Shown one piece after another: positions 52,693-61,199 of a stretch of DNA of 64,000 nucleotides (position 1 is the first letter of the stretch; the number at the start of each line of letters is the position of its first letter). Below the pieces are notes generated by a model. It was not told where the DNA came from. It ran no database searches and saw nothing but the letters and a program-made list of their open reading frames with translations. The translations under genes and the position numbers were made by a program. The DNA lies in the NCBI RefSeq assembly GCF_900102675.1, contig NZ_FMYX01000012.1, forward strand, positions 1-64,000, in the 5' to 3' direction. Source of the stretch: Pseudomonas guariconensis (GTDB taxonomy: Bacteria; Pseudomonadota; Gammaproteobacteria; Pseudomonadales; Pseudomonadaceae).

Positions 52693-55600
52693 ATGTCCTT
52701 TGTGCCGGCCCTTCTGTTGCTGATCCTGCTTGCGTGGAACGCAACGGCCGGCGCCCTGACCCTGACTGATGAAGAAAAAGCCTGGCTCAGCGCTCACCCA
52801 CACGTGCGCCTGGGCGTCGATGCCTCCTGGCCGCCTTTCGAGTTTCGCGACCAGGAAGGCCGTTACCAGGGATTGGCCGCCGATTACGTTGCCTTGATCC
52901 AGGAGCGTCTGGGCATATCGCTCAAACCGATCGAGCCCAGCAATTGGACCGAGGTATTGCAGCAGGCTAGGGAAAAACGCATCGACCTGCTTCCCGGCAT
53001 CATGTCGACGCCCGAACGCCAGCAATACCTCGCCTTCACCCGCCCCTACCTGGACTTCCCCATCGTCATCCTGGCACACAAGGGCGGCCCACAGCCCCGC
53101 ACCCTCGAAGACCTGTATGGGCTGAAGGTGGCCGTGGTTGAAAACTACGCCCCCCATGAGCTGCTGCGCACTCACCACCCGGACCTGAACCTGGTGGCAC
53201 TGCCCAACGTCAGCTCCTCCCTTCAGGCCTTGGCGACAGATGAAGTGGACGCAGTGGTCGGGGACCTCGCCTCGAGTATCTGGGCCCTGCGCCAGCTCAA
53301 GCTCGACGGCCTGTACGTTAGCGGTGAGACGCCCTATCGCTATCAACTGGCCATGGCGGCCCAGAAGGACAACAAGATACTGGTCGGCCTTCTCGATAAG
53401 GTCATGGCCGATATGACCACGGCAGAAATTAGCCACATCCAGCAACGCTGGGTCGGGAACGTCGTCGACCAGCGGTCGTTCTGGAGTGACATGCTGATCT
53501 ACGGCCTGCCTGCGGTCTTGCTGCTGCTTGCCGGTCTGGCGGTGGTCATTCGCATCAACCGGCGCCTGAGTTCAGAAATTTCGCGGCGTATCGCCCTCGA
53601 ACAGGAACTGCGCAGCAGCGAGTACCACTACCGCAGCCTGGTCGAAAGCCTGTCCGCTATCGCCTGGGAAGCCGATGCCAACGACTTCACATACAGTTAT
53701 GTCTCCCCCCATGCCGAAGACCTGCTCGGCTACCCCTTGAGTGATTGGCTGCGCCCCGGTTTCTGGCGCAGCATCCTGCATCCTGAGGACGCGCTCTGGG
53801 CCCAGGCCTATTGCGACAGCGAAACCGCCGCGGGGCGCGACCACAGCCTCGACTATCGAGTGATCCGCGCGGACGGCCACGCCCTCTGGGTACGCAATAT
53901 CGTCAGCATGATCGAACACGGCCACCGCCCGTTGCTGCGGGGCTTGATGATCGACATCAGCGAAACCAAACGTACGGAAGATGCCCTGCGCCTGTCGGAA
54001 CAGAAGTTCGCCTCGGTGTTCCAGCAATGCCCGGACATCCTGGTGATTGCTCGCCATAGCGACGGTTGCCTATTGGAAGTCAACGAAGCCTTCGAGGAAC
54101 AGATCGGCCTGAGCCCAGGCCAGGTGATCGGGCGCACCGCCACCGAACTAGACCTGTGGGCCTTGGCTGGCGCCGGCCCCGCTCTGCTCGAGCGCCTGCA
54201 GCAAGGCGGCATCCGCAACTTGGAAATGAGCTTTCGCCGCAGCAACGGCCAGGTGTTCACCGGCCTGACCTCGGCCGAGACGTTCGACCTCGACGGCACC
54301 CGGGCCATGGTCGTGGCGGTGCGCGACATCAGCCAACTGAAGGAAACCCAGCGACAACTGCAGACCTCCGAAGAAAAATTCGCCAAGGCCTTCCATGCCT
54401 CCCCCGACGGCCTGTTGCTGTCGCGCCAGAGCGACGGCTTGTTGCTCGAAGTGAACGAAGGGTTCTGCCGCCTCACCGGCTATGACATCAATCCAGCCAT
54501 GGACCAGACCTCCCTGGACCTGGGTATCTGGGTCGATCTCAACGAGCGCAAGCGCCTGATCGAGCAATTGCAGCGCGACGGTTTCGTGCGTGACTTCAGT
54601 TGTCATATCCGGCGCAGCGATGGGCAGATCCGCCTGTGTGAACTCTCCGCCAGGCCGCTGCCGATCGAAAGCACCGACTGCATGCTGACCATCGCCCGGG
54701 ACATCACCGAGCGCCATCTGATGCAGGAAAAACTGCAACTGGCCGCCACTGTGTTCGAGAACACCGCCGAAGGGGTACTGATCACCGATCCCGACCAGCG
54801 CATCAGTGCCGTCAATCGCGCCTTCAGCGAGATCACCGGCTACAGCGAGATCGAAGCCCTTGGACAAACCCCACGCCTGCTCGCGTCCGGGCAGCACGAC
54901 AGCGCGTTCTACGCGGCCATGTGGCATCAACTGACTGCCGAAGGCCATTGGCAAGGCGAGATCTACAACAAGCGCAAGAATGGCGAGCTCTACCCCGGCT
55001 GGCTGACCATTAGCGCCGTGCGCAACCGCGATCATGAGATCACCCACTTCGTGGCTGTGTTCGCCGATATCTCCAGCCTCAAGCTCGCCCAAGCCAAGCT
55101 CGATTACCAGGCCCACCACGACCCGCTGACCGGCCTACCCAACCGTGCGCTGTTCGAAAAGCGCCTGCAGGCCGCCCTTACTTGCCCGCAAGAGGCCAAC
55201 CGACAGGGTGCGGTGCTGTTTCTGGATCTGGACCGCTTCAAGCACATCAACGACAGCCTCGGCCATCCGGTCGGCGACCTACTGCTCAAAGGCATCGCCC
55301 AACGCCTGAGAGAGCAGGTACGCGACTTGGACACCGTGGCGCGGTTGGGTGGCGATGAGTTCATCATCCTCCTGCCCGGCCTGCATCGCCCAAGCGATGC
55401 CAGCGCCATCGCCAACAAGCTGCTGACCTGCTTCCATGCCCCGTTCGAGGCCGGTGAACATGAGTTCTTCACCAGCGCCAGCATCGGCATCAGCCTTTAT
55501 CCACAGGATGGCACCGACGTCGCCAACCTGATTCGCAACGCCGACGCGGCCATGTACCGCTCCAAGGCCAAGGGCCGCAACCGGGTCGAGGCCTATACCC

Positions 55601-56436
55601 GCGACCTGACCGCCCAGGCCAGCGAGCGCATCGCTCTGGAACACGAACTGCGTCGGGCCATCGAGCGCAACGAAATGAGCTTGTGCTTTCAGCCCAAGTT
55701 CAGCCTCAAGACCCAAAACCTGGTTGGCGCAGAGGCCTTGATCCGCTGGCGTCACCCCACCCTAGGCGACGTCCCGCCAGAGCAGTTCATCCACCTGGCC
55801 GAAGAGAACGGCACCATTTTGCAGTTGGGCGACTGGGTGCTGGAACAAGCCTGCCGGCAGATGTACAAATGGAAGAGCACCTACGAGCCGTTTGGCCCTT
55901 TGTCGATCAACCTCGCCGGCGCCCAGCTGCGCCAGCCCAACCTCGCCAGACGCATAGAACACCTGCTCAAGACTTACCAGCTCAAGGCCGGGGACCTGCA
56001 GCTGGAGATCACCGAGAACTTCATCATGAGCCAGGCCGAGGAAGCCTTAGCCATCCTTCATCAGCTCAAGGCGCTCGGCGTGCAACTGGCCATCGATGAT
56101 TTCGGCACCGGCTATTCGTCCCTGAGCTACCTCAAACGTCTACCCCTGGACATTCTCAAGATCGATCAGTCATTCATTCGCGGCCTGCCCAGCGATCCCC
56201 ATGACGTCGCCATCACCCGCGCAATCATCGCCCTGGGACGCAGCATGCAGTTGACCATCATTGCCGAAGGTGTCGAGAACCAGGCGCAGCAAAACTTTCT
56301 CGCCTGCGAAGGCTGCGAACAGATTCAGGGCTACATCGTCAGCCTGCCCCTGCCTGCGGAGGAATTCGCTGCCACCTTCCTTCGCATAGCACTATCAGAT
56401 CTTTCAGATGGCACCCACCTCAAACCCTCGTTATAA
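52693..56436 (+). CDS. membrane-bound diguanylate cyclase/phosphodiesterase with periplasmic binding-like sensor
   Basis: 1247 aa. Order: signal peptide (1-20), periplasmic SBP_bac_3-like domain (about 25-255), membrane segment (about 266-288), four PAS regions (about 305-805), GGDEF domain and EAL domain. The GGDEF motif is intact at 886-890, with an inhibitory RxxD site (RDLD) five residues before it. The EAL motif is intact at 1014-1016, and DFGTGYSSLSYLK follows. It may both make and break c-di-GMP; net activity cannot be read. The sensor domain suggests an amino-acid-like ligand. The stop codon lies inside the -10 box of the following tRNA. Confidence 0.94.
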   Translation: MSFVPALLLLILLAWNATAGALTLTDEEKAWLSAHPHVRLGVDASWPPFEFRDQEGRYQGLAADYVALIQERLGISLKPIEPSNWTEVLQQAREKRIDLLPGIMSTPERQQYLAFTRPYLDFPIVILAHKGGPQPRTLEDLYGLKVAVVENYAPHELLRTHHPDLNLVALPNVSSSLQALATDEVDAVVGDLASSIWALRQLKLDGLYVSGETPYRYQLAMAAQKDNKILVGLLDKVMADMTTAEISHIQQRWVGNVVDQRSFWSDMLIYGLPAVLLLLAGLAVVIRINRRLSSEISRRIALEQELRSSEYHYRSLVESLSAIAWEADANDFTYSYVSPHAEDLLGYPLSDWLRPGFWRSILHPEDALWAQAYCDSETAAGRDHSLDYRVIRADGHALWVRNIVSMIEHGHRPLLRGLMIDISETKRTEDALRLSEQKFASVFQQCPDILVIARHSDGCLLEVNEAFEEQIGLSPGQVIGRTATELDLWALAGAGPALLERLQQGGIRNLEMSFRRSNGQVFTGLTSAETFDLDGTRAMVVAVRDISQLKETQRQLQTSEEKFAKAFHASPDGLLLSRQSDGLLLEVNEGFCRLTGYDINPAMDQTSLDLGIWVDLNERKRLIEQLQRDGFVRDFSCHIRRSDGQIRLCELSARPLPIESTDCMLTIARDITERHLMQEKLQLAATVFENTAEGVLITDPDQRISAVNRAFSEITGYSEIEALGQTPRLLASGQHDSAFYAAMWHQLTAEGHWQGEIYNKRKNGELYPGWLTISAVRNRDHEITHFVAVFADISSLKLAQAKLDYQAHHDPLTGLPNRALFEKRLQAALTCPQEANRQGAVLFLDLDRFKHINDSLGHPVGDLLLKGIAQRLREQVRDLDTVARLGGDEFIILLPGLHRPSDASAIANKLLTCFHAPFEAGEHEFFTSASIGISLYPQDGTDVANLIRNADAAMYRSKAKGRNRVEAYTRDLTAQASERIALEHELRRAIERNEMSLCFQPKFSLKTQNLVGAEALIRWRHPTLGDVPPEQFIHLAEENGTILQLGDWVLEQACRQMYKWKSTYEPFGPLSINLAGAQLRQPNLARRIEHLLKTYQLKAGDLQLEITENFIMSQAEEALAILHQLKALGVQLAIDDFGTGYSSLSYLKRLPLDILKIDQSFIRGLPSDPHDVAITRAIIALGRSMQLTIIAEGVENQAQQNFLACEGCEQIQGYIVSLPLPAEEFAATFLRIALSDLSDGTHLKPSL

Positions 56437-56437
56437 T
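56409..56437 (+). promoter_or_regulatory. tRNA promoter overlapping the upstream stop codon
   Basis: A perfect -10 TATAAT (56432-56437) contains the TAA stop of the GGDEF/EAL gene (56434-56436). A weak -35 (TGGCAC, 56409-56414) lies 17 bases upstream. A GC-rich discriminator (CCCCGCC) follows, about 15 bases before the tRNA. Confidence 0.6.
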
Positions 56438-56451
56438 CCCCGCCACCTCTG

Positions 56452-56528
56452 GGGCCTATAGCTCAGTTGGTTAGAGCAGAGGACTCATAATCCTTTGGTC
56501 CACGGTTCGAGTCCGTGTGGGCCCACCA
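56452..56528 (+). tRNA. tRNA-Ile2 (anticodon CAU, lysidine-type) or tRNA-Met
   Basis: A 77-base cloverleaf: 7-bp acceptor with an encoded CCA end, D arm GCTC/GAGC, anticodon loop CTCATAA (CAU) and T arm CACGG-TTCGAGT-CCGTG. The CAU anticodon is ambiguous. The acceptor pairs C4-G69 and C5-G68 match the TilS recognition pattern of tRNA-Ile2, so Ile (AUA after lysidine modification) is preferred over elongator Met. Confidence 0.9.
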
Positions 56529-56536
56529 AATACGAC

Positions 56537-56560
56537 AAAGCCGCGCATTGTGCGGCTTTT
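56537..56560 (+). terminator. tRNA terminator
   Basis: AAGCCGC/GCGGCTT stem followed by TTTTG, 10 bases after the tRNA CCA end. Confidence 0.85.
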
Positions 56561-56633
56561 GCTGTCTGGGTGATTGGCTGGTGTTCCCAAGATTATGTAA
56601 CATCGAATGCGCCTACCAGACGGAATTCTATGC

Positions 56634-57410
56634 ATGCTTGCAGTCACCCCCAGCCCTATGTCTTCCCTTCGGGAATTCGGGGCCTGCCGAAATATCGCAG
56701 AAGGGGCGGTCATTATCTTGGCATCCGGGGCGTCGGCGAAAAATTTCCCGATCACCGAATTTGCCCATATACCAGTCATCGCGATGAATGGCTCGATCAC
56801 GCTATTGAGCGAGGCCGGTATACGCCCATTCTTCTACGTATGCTCTGATAAGGGATTCGCGCGCCAACAACCGGAGCTGTTCGCTTTGGCGCTGGAGAAG
56901 AGCCAACGGGTAGCGATTTGGCAGGATCAATACGAACGCCTTCAACGGCAGCCGAAGGGTGAAGTGTATTTTCTGAAAAAAGCCAGGAATCTCACTTTTC
57001 TTCAACGCATGATCGACAATGATCCGGTGCTGATCCGCAACCGTAATAGTCTGAATAAGCGAGTGCGCTCCCTCGGCTTCAGCAAAAATCTCGAACACGG
57101 CTATTTCGACGCCCGGACGGTTGCGTACCTTGCGCTGCAGATTGCTTACCACTTGGGGTTCTCGCGTGTGTTTCTCTTAGGCGTCGACTTGCATCAGGCT
57201 GTCGCCCGCTTCTATGAAAATGACGACTCGCATAAATCACCGTGTGGGTTGGATCAACATTTCGAAGGCCGGATTCTGCCCTCCTTCGAGCTCGCCGCAC
57301 GGCAAGTCGTCAGCGAGCAGTTCCAGGTCTACAACCTTTCGGCCAATTCCAGAATTCCCAATGAAGTCATTCCGAAGATCAGCATCGAGGCGTTCAGATC
57401 GATGATCTGA
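56634..57410 (+). CDS. uncharacterised protein, DUF115/MptE-like or surface-glycan-related
   Basis: About 258 aa from the ATG at 56634, which has CGGAA 8-9 bases upstream; an in-frame ATG at 56607 lacks a site. Near the N-terminus, VIILASGASAKNFPI resembles the nucleotide-binding start of DUF115/MptE-like and some sialyltransferase-like proteins; GFSRVFLLGVDLHQA near 190 fits the same group. No signal or membrane segment is visible. GC is visibly lower than in neighbours and codon use is less biased, suggesting acquisition. It lies between a tRNA and a broken acetyltransferase gene. Function not assigned. Confidence 0.65.
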   Translation: MLAVTPSPMSSLREFGACRNIAEGAVIILASGASAKNFPITEFAHIPVIAMNGSITLLSEAGIRPFFYVCSDKGFARQQPELFALALEKSQRVAIWQDQYERLQRQPKGEVYFLKKARNLTFLQRMIDNDPVLIRNRNSLNKRVRSLGFSKNLEHGYFDARTVAYLALQIAYHLGFSRVFLLGVDLHQAVARFYENDDSHKSPCGLDQHFEGRILPSFELAARQVVSEQFQVYNLSANSRIPNEVIPKISIEAFRSMI

Positions 57411-57427
57411 CGCCTGAAACGCTCCGC

Positions 57428-57825
57428 TCATTTCTCGACCAGAACGCCACTGCGCTGCGTGTAATAAATGCTGTTGACACACTTTTATTGACCAACGACA
57501 TCGCGCCAATGGTCACGTTGTCGCCGATGGAAAGCGTATCGCCAATGATGCAACTGTTGGCACCAATGCTCACATTGCCACCAATTTCCAGTTGGTAACG
57601 TTCGAGGCCAAGGGCCTTTATCCCAATGGTGCTGTTCTGGCGAATGAACAAATTCCGTCCAATCCGGGCGTAGCCGCTGATGACGATATCCGGTAAATGG
57701 GCAATTCGGAGCCCTGGTCCAATGCTAGCGTCCAGACTTATGTCGACAGTGTACTTAAGATTCAAACGCTGATTGAGCCGGCGAGCATAAGCTGCACTTT
57801 CCGCCCCGCTTGACCATTTCCAAAA
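57428..57825 (-). pseudogene. decayed hexapeptide-repeat acetyltransferase
   Basis: The minus-strand frame encodes left-handed beta-helix repeats (IGPGLRIAHLPDIVISGYAR, IGGNVSIGANSCIIGD, IGDNVTIGAM) as in serine-acetyltransferase-like LPS or capsule enzymes. Two defects are visible. The frame is open upstream only to a TAA at 57826-57828, with just a TTG as possible start, so the N-terminus is missing. Near 57471-57479 the frame breaks: continuing in the next frame gives NSIYYTQRSGVLVEK-stop, a typical family ending, whereas the unshifted frame runs on to 57394 with unrelated residues. GC is low. A short functional product cannot be excluded. Confidence 0.7.
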
Positions 57826-57845
57826 TTACCCCTCTTCCCAACTGC

Positions 57846-57875
57846 TGGTCAGCATAGCGGCTGCGCTCTTATGAT
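57846..57875 (+). promoter_or_regulatory. promoter candidate for the Lrp-family gene
   Basis: TGGTCA (57846-57851), an 18-base spacer and TATGAT (57870-57875), about 79 bases before the regulator start. Confidence 0.4.
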
Positions 57876-57953
57876 AAAAGGCGGCCCAGGCAGGCACTTT
57901 TCCTCCTGCACAGCACTCCCACCCCGCTGAACCGCCTATCAAAGAGATTCGCC

Positions 57954-58415
57954 ATGCCCGACGCTCGCTCCATCACCCTCGACGAAATCGACCGCCAGTT
58001 GATTTCCCTGCTGCAGATCAACGCCCGGGAAAGCGTCGCCACCCTCGCTCGGCACTTGGGTATTGCCCGTACTACCGTCAATTCCCGCCTGGAGCGGCTG
58101 GAGAAGGGCAAGATCATCACAGGCTACGGTGTGCGTCTGGGCCAGCGGATGCGTGGAGGGGGGTTGCAGGCCTATGTGGGCATCAAGGCGCAGCCGCGTT
58201 CGGGAAAGGACATCGTGCGCCGCCTCAGCGCCATGGGCCAGGTTCAGCAGCTGTGCGCGGTCAGTGGCGAATTCGACTACGTGGCCTGGCTGAGCAGCGA
58301 CTCGCCGGAACAATTGGACCAGCTGCTCGATCAGATCGGCAGTCTCGAAGGGGTCGAGAAAACCACGACTTCCATCATTCTCAGCAGCAAGGTCGACCGG
58401 GGCCAACCGGGCTGA
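57954..58415 (+). CDS. Lrp/AsnC-family transcriptional regulator
   Basis: 153 aa. N-terminal helix-turn-helix (about 10-55: LDEIDRQLISLLQINARESV and ARTTVNSRLERLEKG), then a C-terminal RAM ligand-binding domain (about 70-148, YVGIKAQPRSGKDIVRRL). Members bind amino acids and usually control adjacent genes. It is on the same strand as, and 208 bases before, the lysine oxidation genes davB and davA, so lysine or its products are the likely effectors (inference). Confidence 0.92.
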   Translation: MPDARSITLDEIDRQLISLLQINARESVATLARHLGIARTTVNSRLERLEKGKIITGYGVRLGQRMRGGGLQAYVGIKAQPRSGKDIVRRLSAMGQVQQLCAVSGEFDYVAWLSSDSPEQLDQLLDQIGSLEGVEKTTTSIILSSKVDRGQPG

Positions 58416-58574
58416 TCATTCAGCCTCGTAACCAAGGCGAGCTTGCCCCTGGCGATCAGCGCTCGTCACTCTGCATGCCCAAGCCGTCATTAAGACGACA
58501 AATTTCACATAACGACGCCACTCTGCACCTTAAATACGAACTTCCCGCTTCATAAAATGGCCTCCAGACATTTT

Positions 58575-58581
58575 CTATACT
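58575..58581 (+). promoter_or_regulatory. -10 element upstream of davB
   Basis: CTATACT, the preferred RpoS-type -10, lies 43 bases before the davB start; no good -35 is found at normal spacing. The region also has A/T-rich half-sites (58495-58555) where an Lrp-type protein could bind. Confidence 0.35.
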
Positions 58582-58623
58582 CAGGCTCCGCCTTCTGCGT
58601 AGCCTCCCTGGCAAGGTCATCAC

Positions 58624-60306
58624 ATGAACAAGAAAAACCGCCACCCCGTCGACGGCAAGAAACCTGTCACCATCTTCGGCCCGGACTTTCCCTTCGGCTT
58701 TGACGATTGGCTGGAGCACCCGGCCGGCTTGGGCAGCATCCCGGCCGAGCGTCATGGCGAAGAAGTGGCGATCGTCGGTGGCGGCATCGCAGGTCTGGTG
58801 GCGGCGTACGAGCTGATGAAGCTGGGCCTCAAGCCGGTGGTGTACGAAGCCTCGAAACTGGGTGGGCGTCTGCGCTCGCAGGCCTTCAACGGCACTGACG
58901 GCATCGTCGCCGAACTGGGCGGCATGCGCTTCCCGGTCTCGTCCACGGCGTTCTATCACTATGTCGACAAACTGGGCCTGGAAACCAAACCTTTCCCCAA
59001 CCCGCTGACCCCAGCCTCCGGCAGCACGGTCATCGACCTGGAAGGCCAGACCTATTACGCCGAGAAGATTTCCGACCTGCCGGCATTGTTCCAGGAAGTG
59101 GCCGATGCCTGGGCCGATGCCCTGGAAAGCGGCGCCCAGTTCAGCGAGATCCAGCAAGCCATCCGTGACCGCGATGTACCGCGCCTGAAAGAGCTGTGGA
59201 ACACCCTGGTTCCGCTGTGGGACGATCGCACCTTCTATGATTTCGTCGCCACCTCGCGCTCCTTCGCCAAGCTCAGCTTCCAGCACCGCGAAGTCTTCGG
59301 TCAGGTCGGTTTCGGCACGGGCGGCTGGGACTCGGACTTCCCCAACTCGATGCTGGAAATCTTCCGCGTGGTGATGACCAACTGCGACGATCATCAGCAT
59401 CTGGTGGTCGGCGGCGTCGAGCAAGTACCTCAGGGCATCTGGCGTCACGTACCCGAGCGTTGCGCCCACTGGCCAGCCGGCACCAGCCTGAGCTCGCTGC
59501 ATGGCGGCGCGCCACGCGGCGGCGTCAAGCGCATCCACCGAGCGGCCGATGGCAGCCTGGCGGTCACCGATACCTGGGGCGATACCCGCAATTACGCCGC
59601 AGTGCTCGCGACCTGCCAGACCTGGCTGCTGACCACCCAGATCGACTGCGAGGAGTCGCTGTTCTCGCAAAAGATGTGGATGGCCCTGGACCGCACCCGC
59701 TACATGCAGTCGTCGAAAACCTTCGTCATGGTCGACCGGCCGTTCTGGAAGGACAAGGACCCGGAAACCGGGCGCGATCTGATGAGCATGACGCTCACCG
59801 ACCGCCTGACCCGTGGGACCTACCTGTTCGATAACGGCGACGACAAGCCGGGGGTCATCTGCCTGTCCTACGCGTGGATGAGCGATGCCTTGAAGATGCT
59901 GCCGCACCCGACTGAAAAACGTGTGCAGCTGGCCCTCGATGCTCTGAAGAAGATCTACCCGAAAACCGATATTGCGGGGCACATCATCGGCGATCCGATC
60001 ACCATCTCCTGGGAGGCCGACCCGTACTTCCTCGGCGCCTTCAAAGGCGCGCTGCCAGGGCACTACCGCTACAACCAGCGCATGTACGCGCACTTCATGC
60101 AGCAGGACATGCCTGCCGAGCAGCGCGGCATCTTCATTGCTGGCGACGATGTGTCGTGGACCCCAGCCTGGGTGGAAGGCGCGGTGCAGACATCGCTGAA
60201 TGCGGTGTGGGGTATCATGAACCACTTCGGCGGCAAGACCCATCCTGAAAACCCGGGCCCAGGCGATGTCTTCCATGACCTCGGCCCGATCGCCCTGCCG
60301 GACTGA
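58624..60306 (+). CDS. davB: L-lysine 2-monooxygenase
   Basis: 560-aa FAD enzyme of the amine-oxidase fold that converts L-lysine to 5-aminopentanamide, CO2 and water. The dinucleotide loop is VAIVGGGIAGLVAAYEL (about 48-64), followed by GGRLRSQ and GGMRFPVS. A C-terminal FAD motif, GIFIAGDDVSWTPAWVEGAV, lies near 500. It closely resembles tryptophan 2-monooxygenases, and many genomes annotate it so. The next gene encodes the matching amidase, which makes lysine the better substrate call. It is the first step of the 5-aminovalerate pathway. Confidence 0.9.
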   Translation: MNKKNRHPVDGKKPVTIFGPDFPFGFDDWLEHPAGLGSIPAERHGEEVAIVGGGIAGLVAAYELMKLGLKPVVYEASKLGGRLRSQAFNGTDGIVAELGGMRFPVSSTAFYHYVDKLGLETKPFPNPLTPASGSTVIDLEGQTYYAEKISDLPALFQEVADAWADALESGAQFSEIQQAIRDRDVPRLKELWNTLVPLWDDRTFYDFVATSRSFAKLSFQHREVFGQVGFGTGGWDSDFPNSMLEIFRVVMTNCDDHQHLVVGGVEQVPQGIWRHVPERCAHWPAGTSLSSLHGGAPRGGVKRIHRAADGSLAVTDTWGDTRNYAAVLATCQTWLLTTQIDCEESLFSQKMWMALDRTRYMQSSKTFVMVDRPFWKDKDPETGRDLMSMTLTDRLTRGTYLFDNGDDKPGVICLSYAWMSDALKMLPHPTEKRVQLALDALKKIYPKTDIAGHIIGDPITISWEADPYFLGAFKGALPGHYRYNQRMYAHFMQQDMPAEQRGIFIAGDDVSWTPAWVEGAVQTSLNAVWGIMNHFGGKTHPENPGPGDVFHDLGPIALPD

Positions 60307-60320
60307 CACGAGGACGCACC

Positions 60321-61115
60321 ATGCGCATCGCCCTGTACCAAGGCGCGCCAAGGCCAGTGGACGTACCCGGCAACCTCGAGCGCCTGCAACAGCAGGCGCA
60401 ACTGGCCGCCGCTGGCGGCGCGCAGTTGCTGGTATGCCCGGAGATGTTCCTGACCGGCTACAACATCGGCCTGGGCGCCGTACAGCGCCTGGCTGAGCCC
60501 AACGATGGCCCGTCGGCCATGAGCGTGGTCGATATCGCCCAGGCCCATCGCATCGCCATCGCCTATGGCTATCCGGAGCGAGGCGAGGATGGCGCGCTGT
60601 ACAACAGCGTGCAGTTGATCGACAGCCACGGTCGCAGCCTGTGCAACTACCGCAAGACGCACCTGTTCGGCGAACTGGACCGTTCGATGTTCAGCCCAGG
60701 CCCTGATCACTTTCCGGTGGTCGAGCTGGAGGGCTGGAGGCTGGGTATGTTGATCTGCTACGACATCGAGTTCCCGGAAAACGCCCGGCGCCTGGCGCTG
60801 GGCGGCGCCGAACTGATCGTGGTGCCGACGGCCAACATGCAGCCGTACGACTTCACTTGCCAGGTCACCGTGCGCTCGCGGGCACAGGAAAACCAGTGCT
60901 TCCTCGTCTATGCCAATTATTGCGGGGCCGAGGGTGAGATCCACTACTGCGGCCAAAGCAGCATCATCGGGCCGGATGGCAGCGTTCTGGCGATGGCCAG
61001 CCAGGAGGAATGCCAGTTGGTGGCGGACCTTGACCACGCATGCGTGGAGCAAGGGCGCAAGGCATTTCCTTATTTGACCGACCTGCGCTGCGAGCTGCAT
61101 CTTCGTAACACCTGA
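60321..61115 (+). CDS. davA: 5-aminopentanamidase (delta-aminovaleramidase)
   Basis: 264-aa nitrilase-superfamily amidase that hydrolyses 5-aminopentanamide to 5-aminovalerate. The catalytic triad is visible: E41 in CPEMFLTG, K112 in YRKTHLF and C146 in LICYDIEFPE. It starts 14 bases after davB with a GAGGA site, so the two form one operon. Later steps (davT, davD) are not in this window. Confidence 0.93.
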   Translation: MRIALYQGAPRPVDVPGNLERLQQQAQLAAAGGAQLLVCPEMFLTGYNIGLGAVQRLAEPNDGPSAMSVVDIAQAHRIAIAYGYPERGEDGALYNSVQLIDSHGRSLCNYRKTHLFGELDRSMFSPGPDHFPVVELEGWRLGMLICYDIEFPENARRLALGGAELIVVPTANMQPYDFTCQVTVRSRAQENQCFLVYANYCGAEGEIHYCGQSSIIGPDGSVLAMASQEECQLVADLDHACVEQGRKAFPYLTDLRCELHLRNT

Positions 61116-61199
61116 AACCTGCGAGGGGCCGGATGCGGCCTGGCACTAAGCAGGCCCACGCCTGCAGCTCAGGGCCGGCCGATGCGTTAGGATTACGCC

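Noticed and set aside
56529..57900. Integrated genomic island with integrase
   Set aside because: No integrase, transposase or tRNA-end duplication was found; only composition suggests transfer.
58624..60306. Call as tryptophan 2-monooxygenase
   Set aside because: The fold is shared, but the adjacent davA-type amidase and gene order favour lysine 2-monooxygenase.
58456..60351. 631-codon open frame antisense to davB
   Set aside because: davB has clear FAD motifs; the antisense product is low-information.
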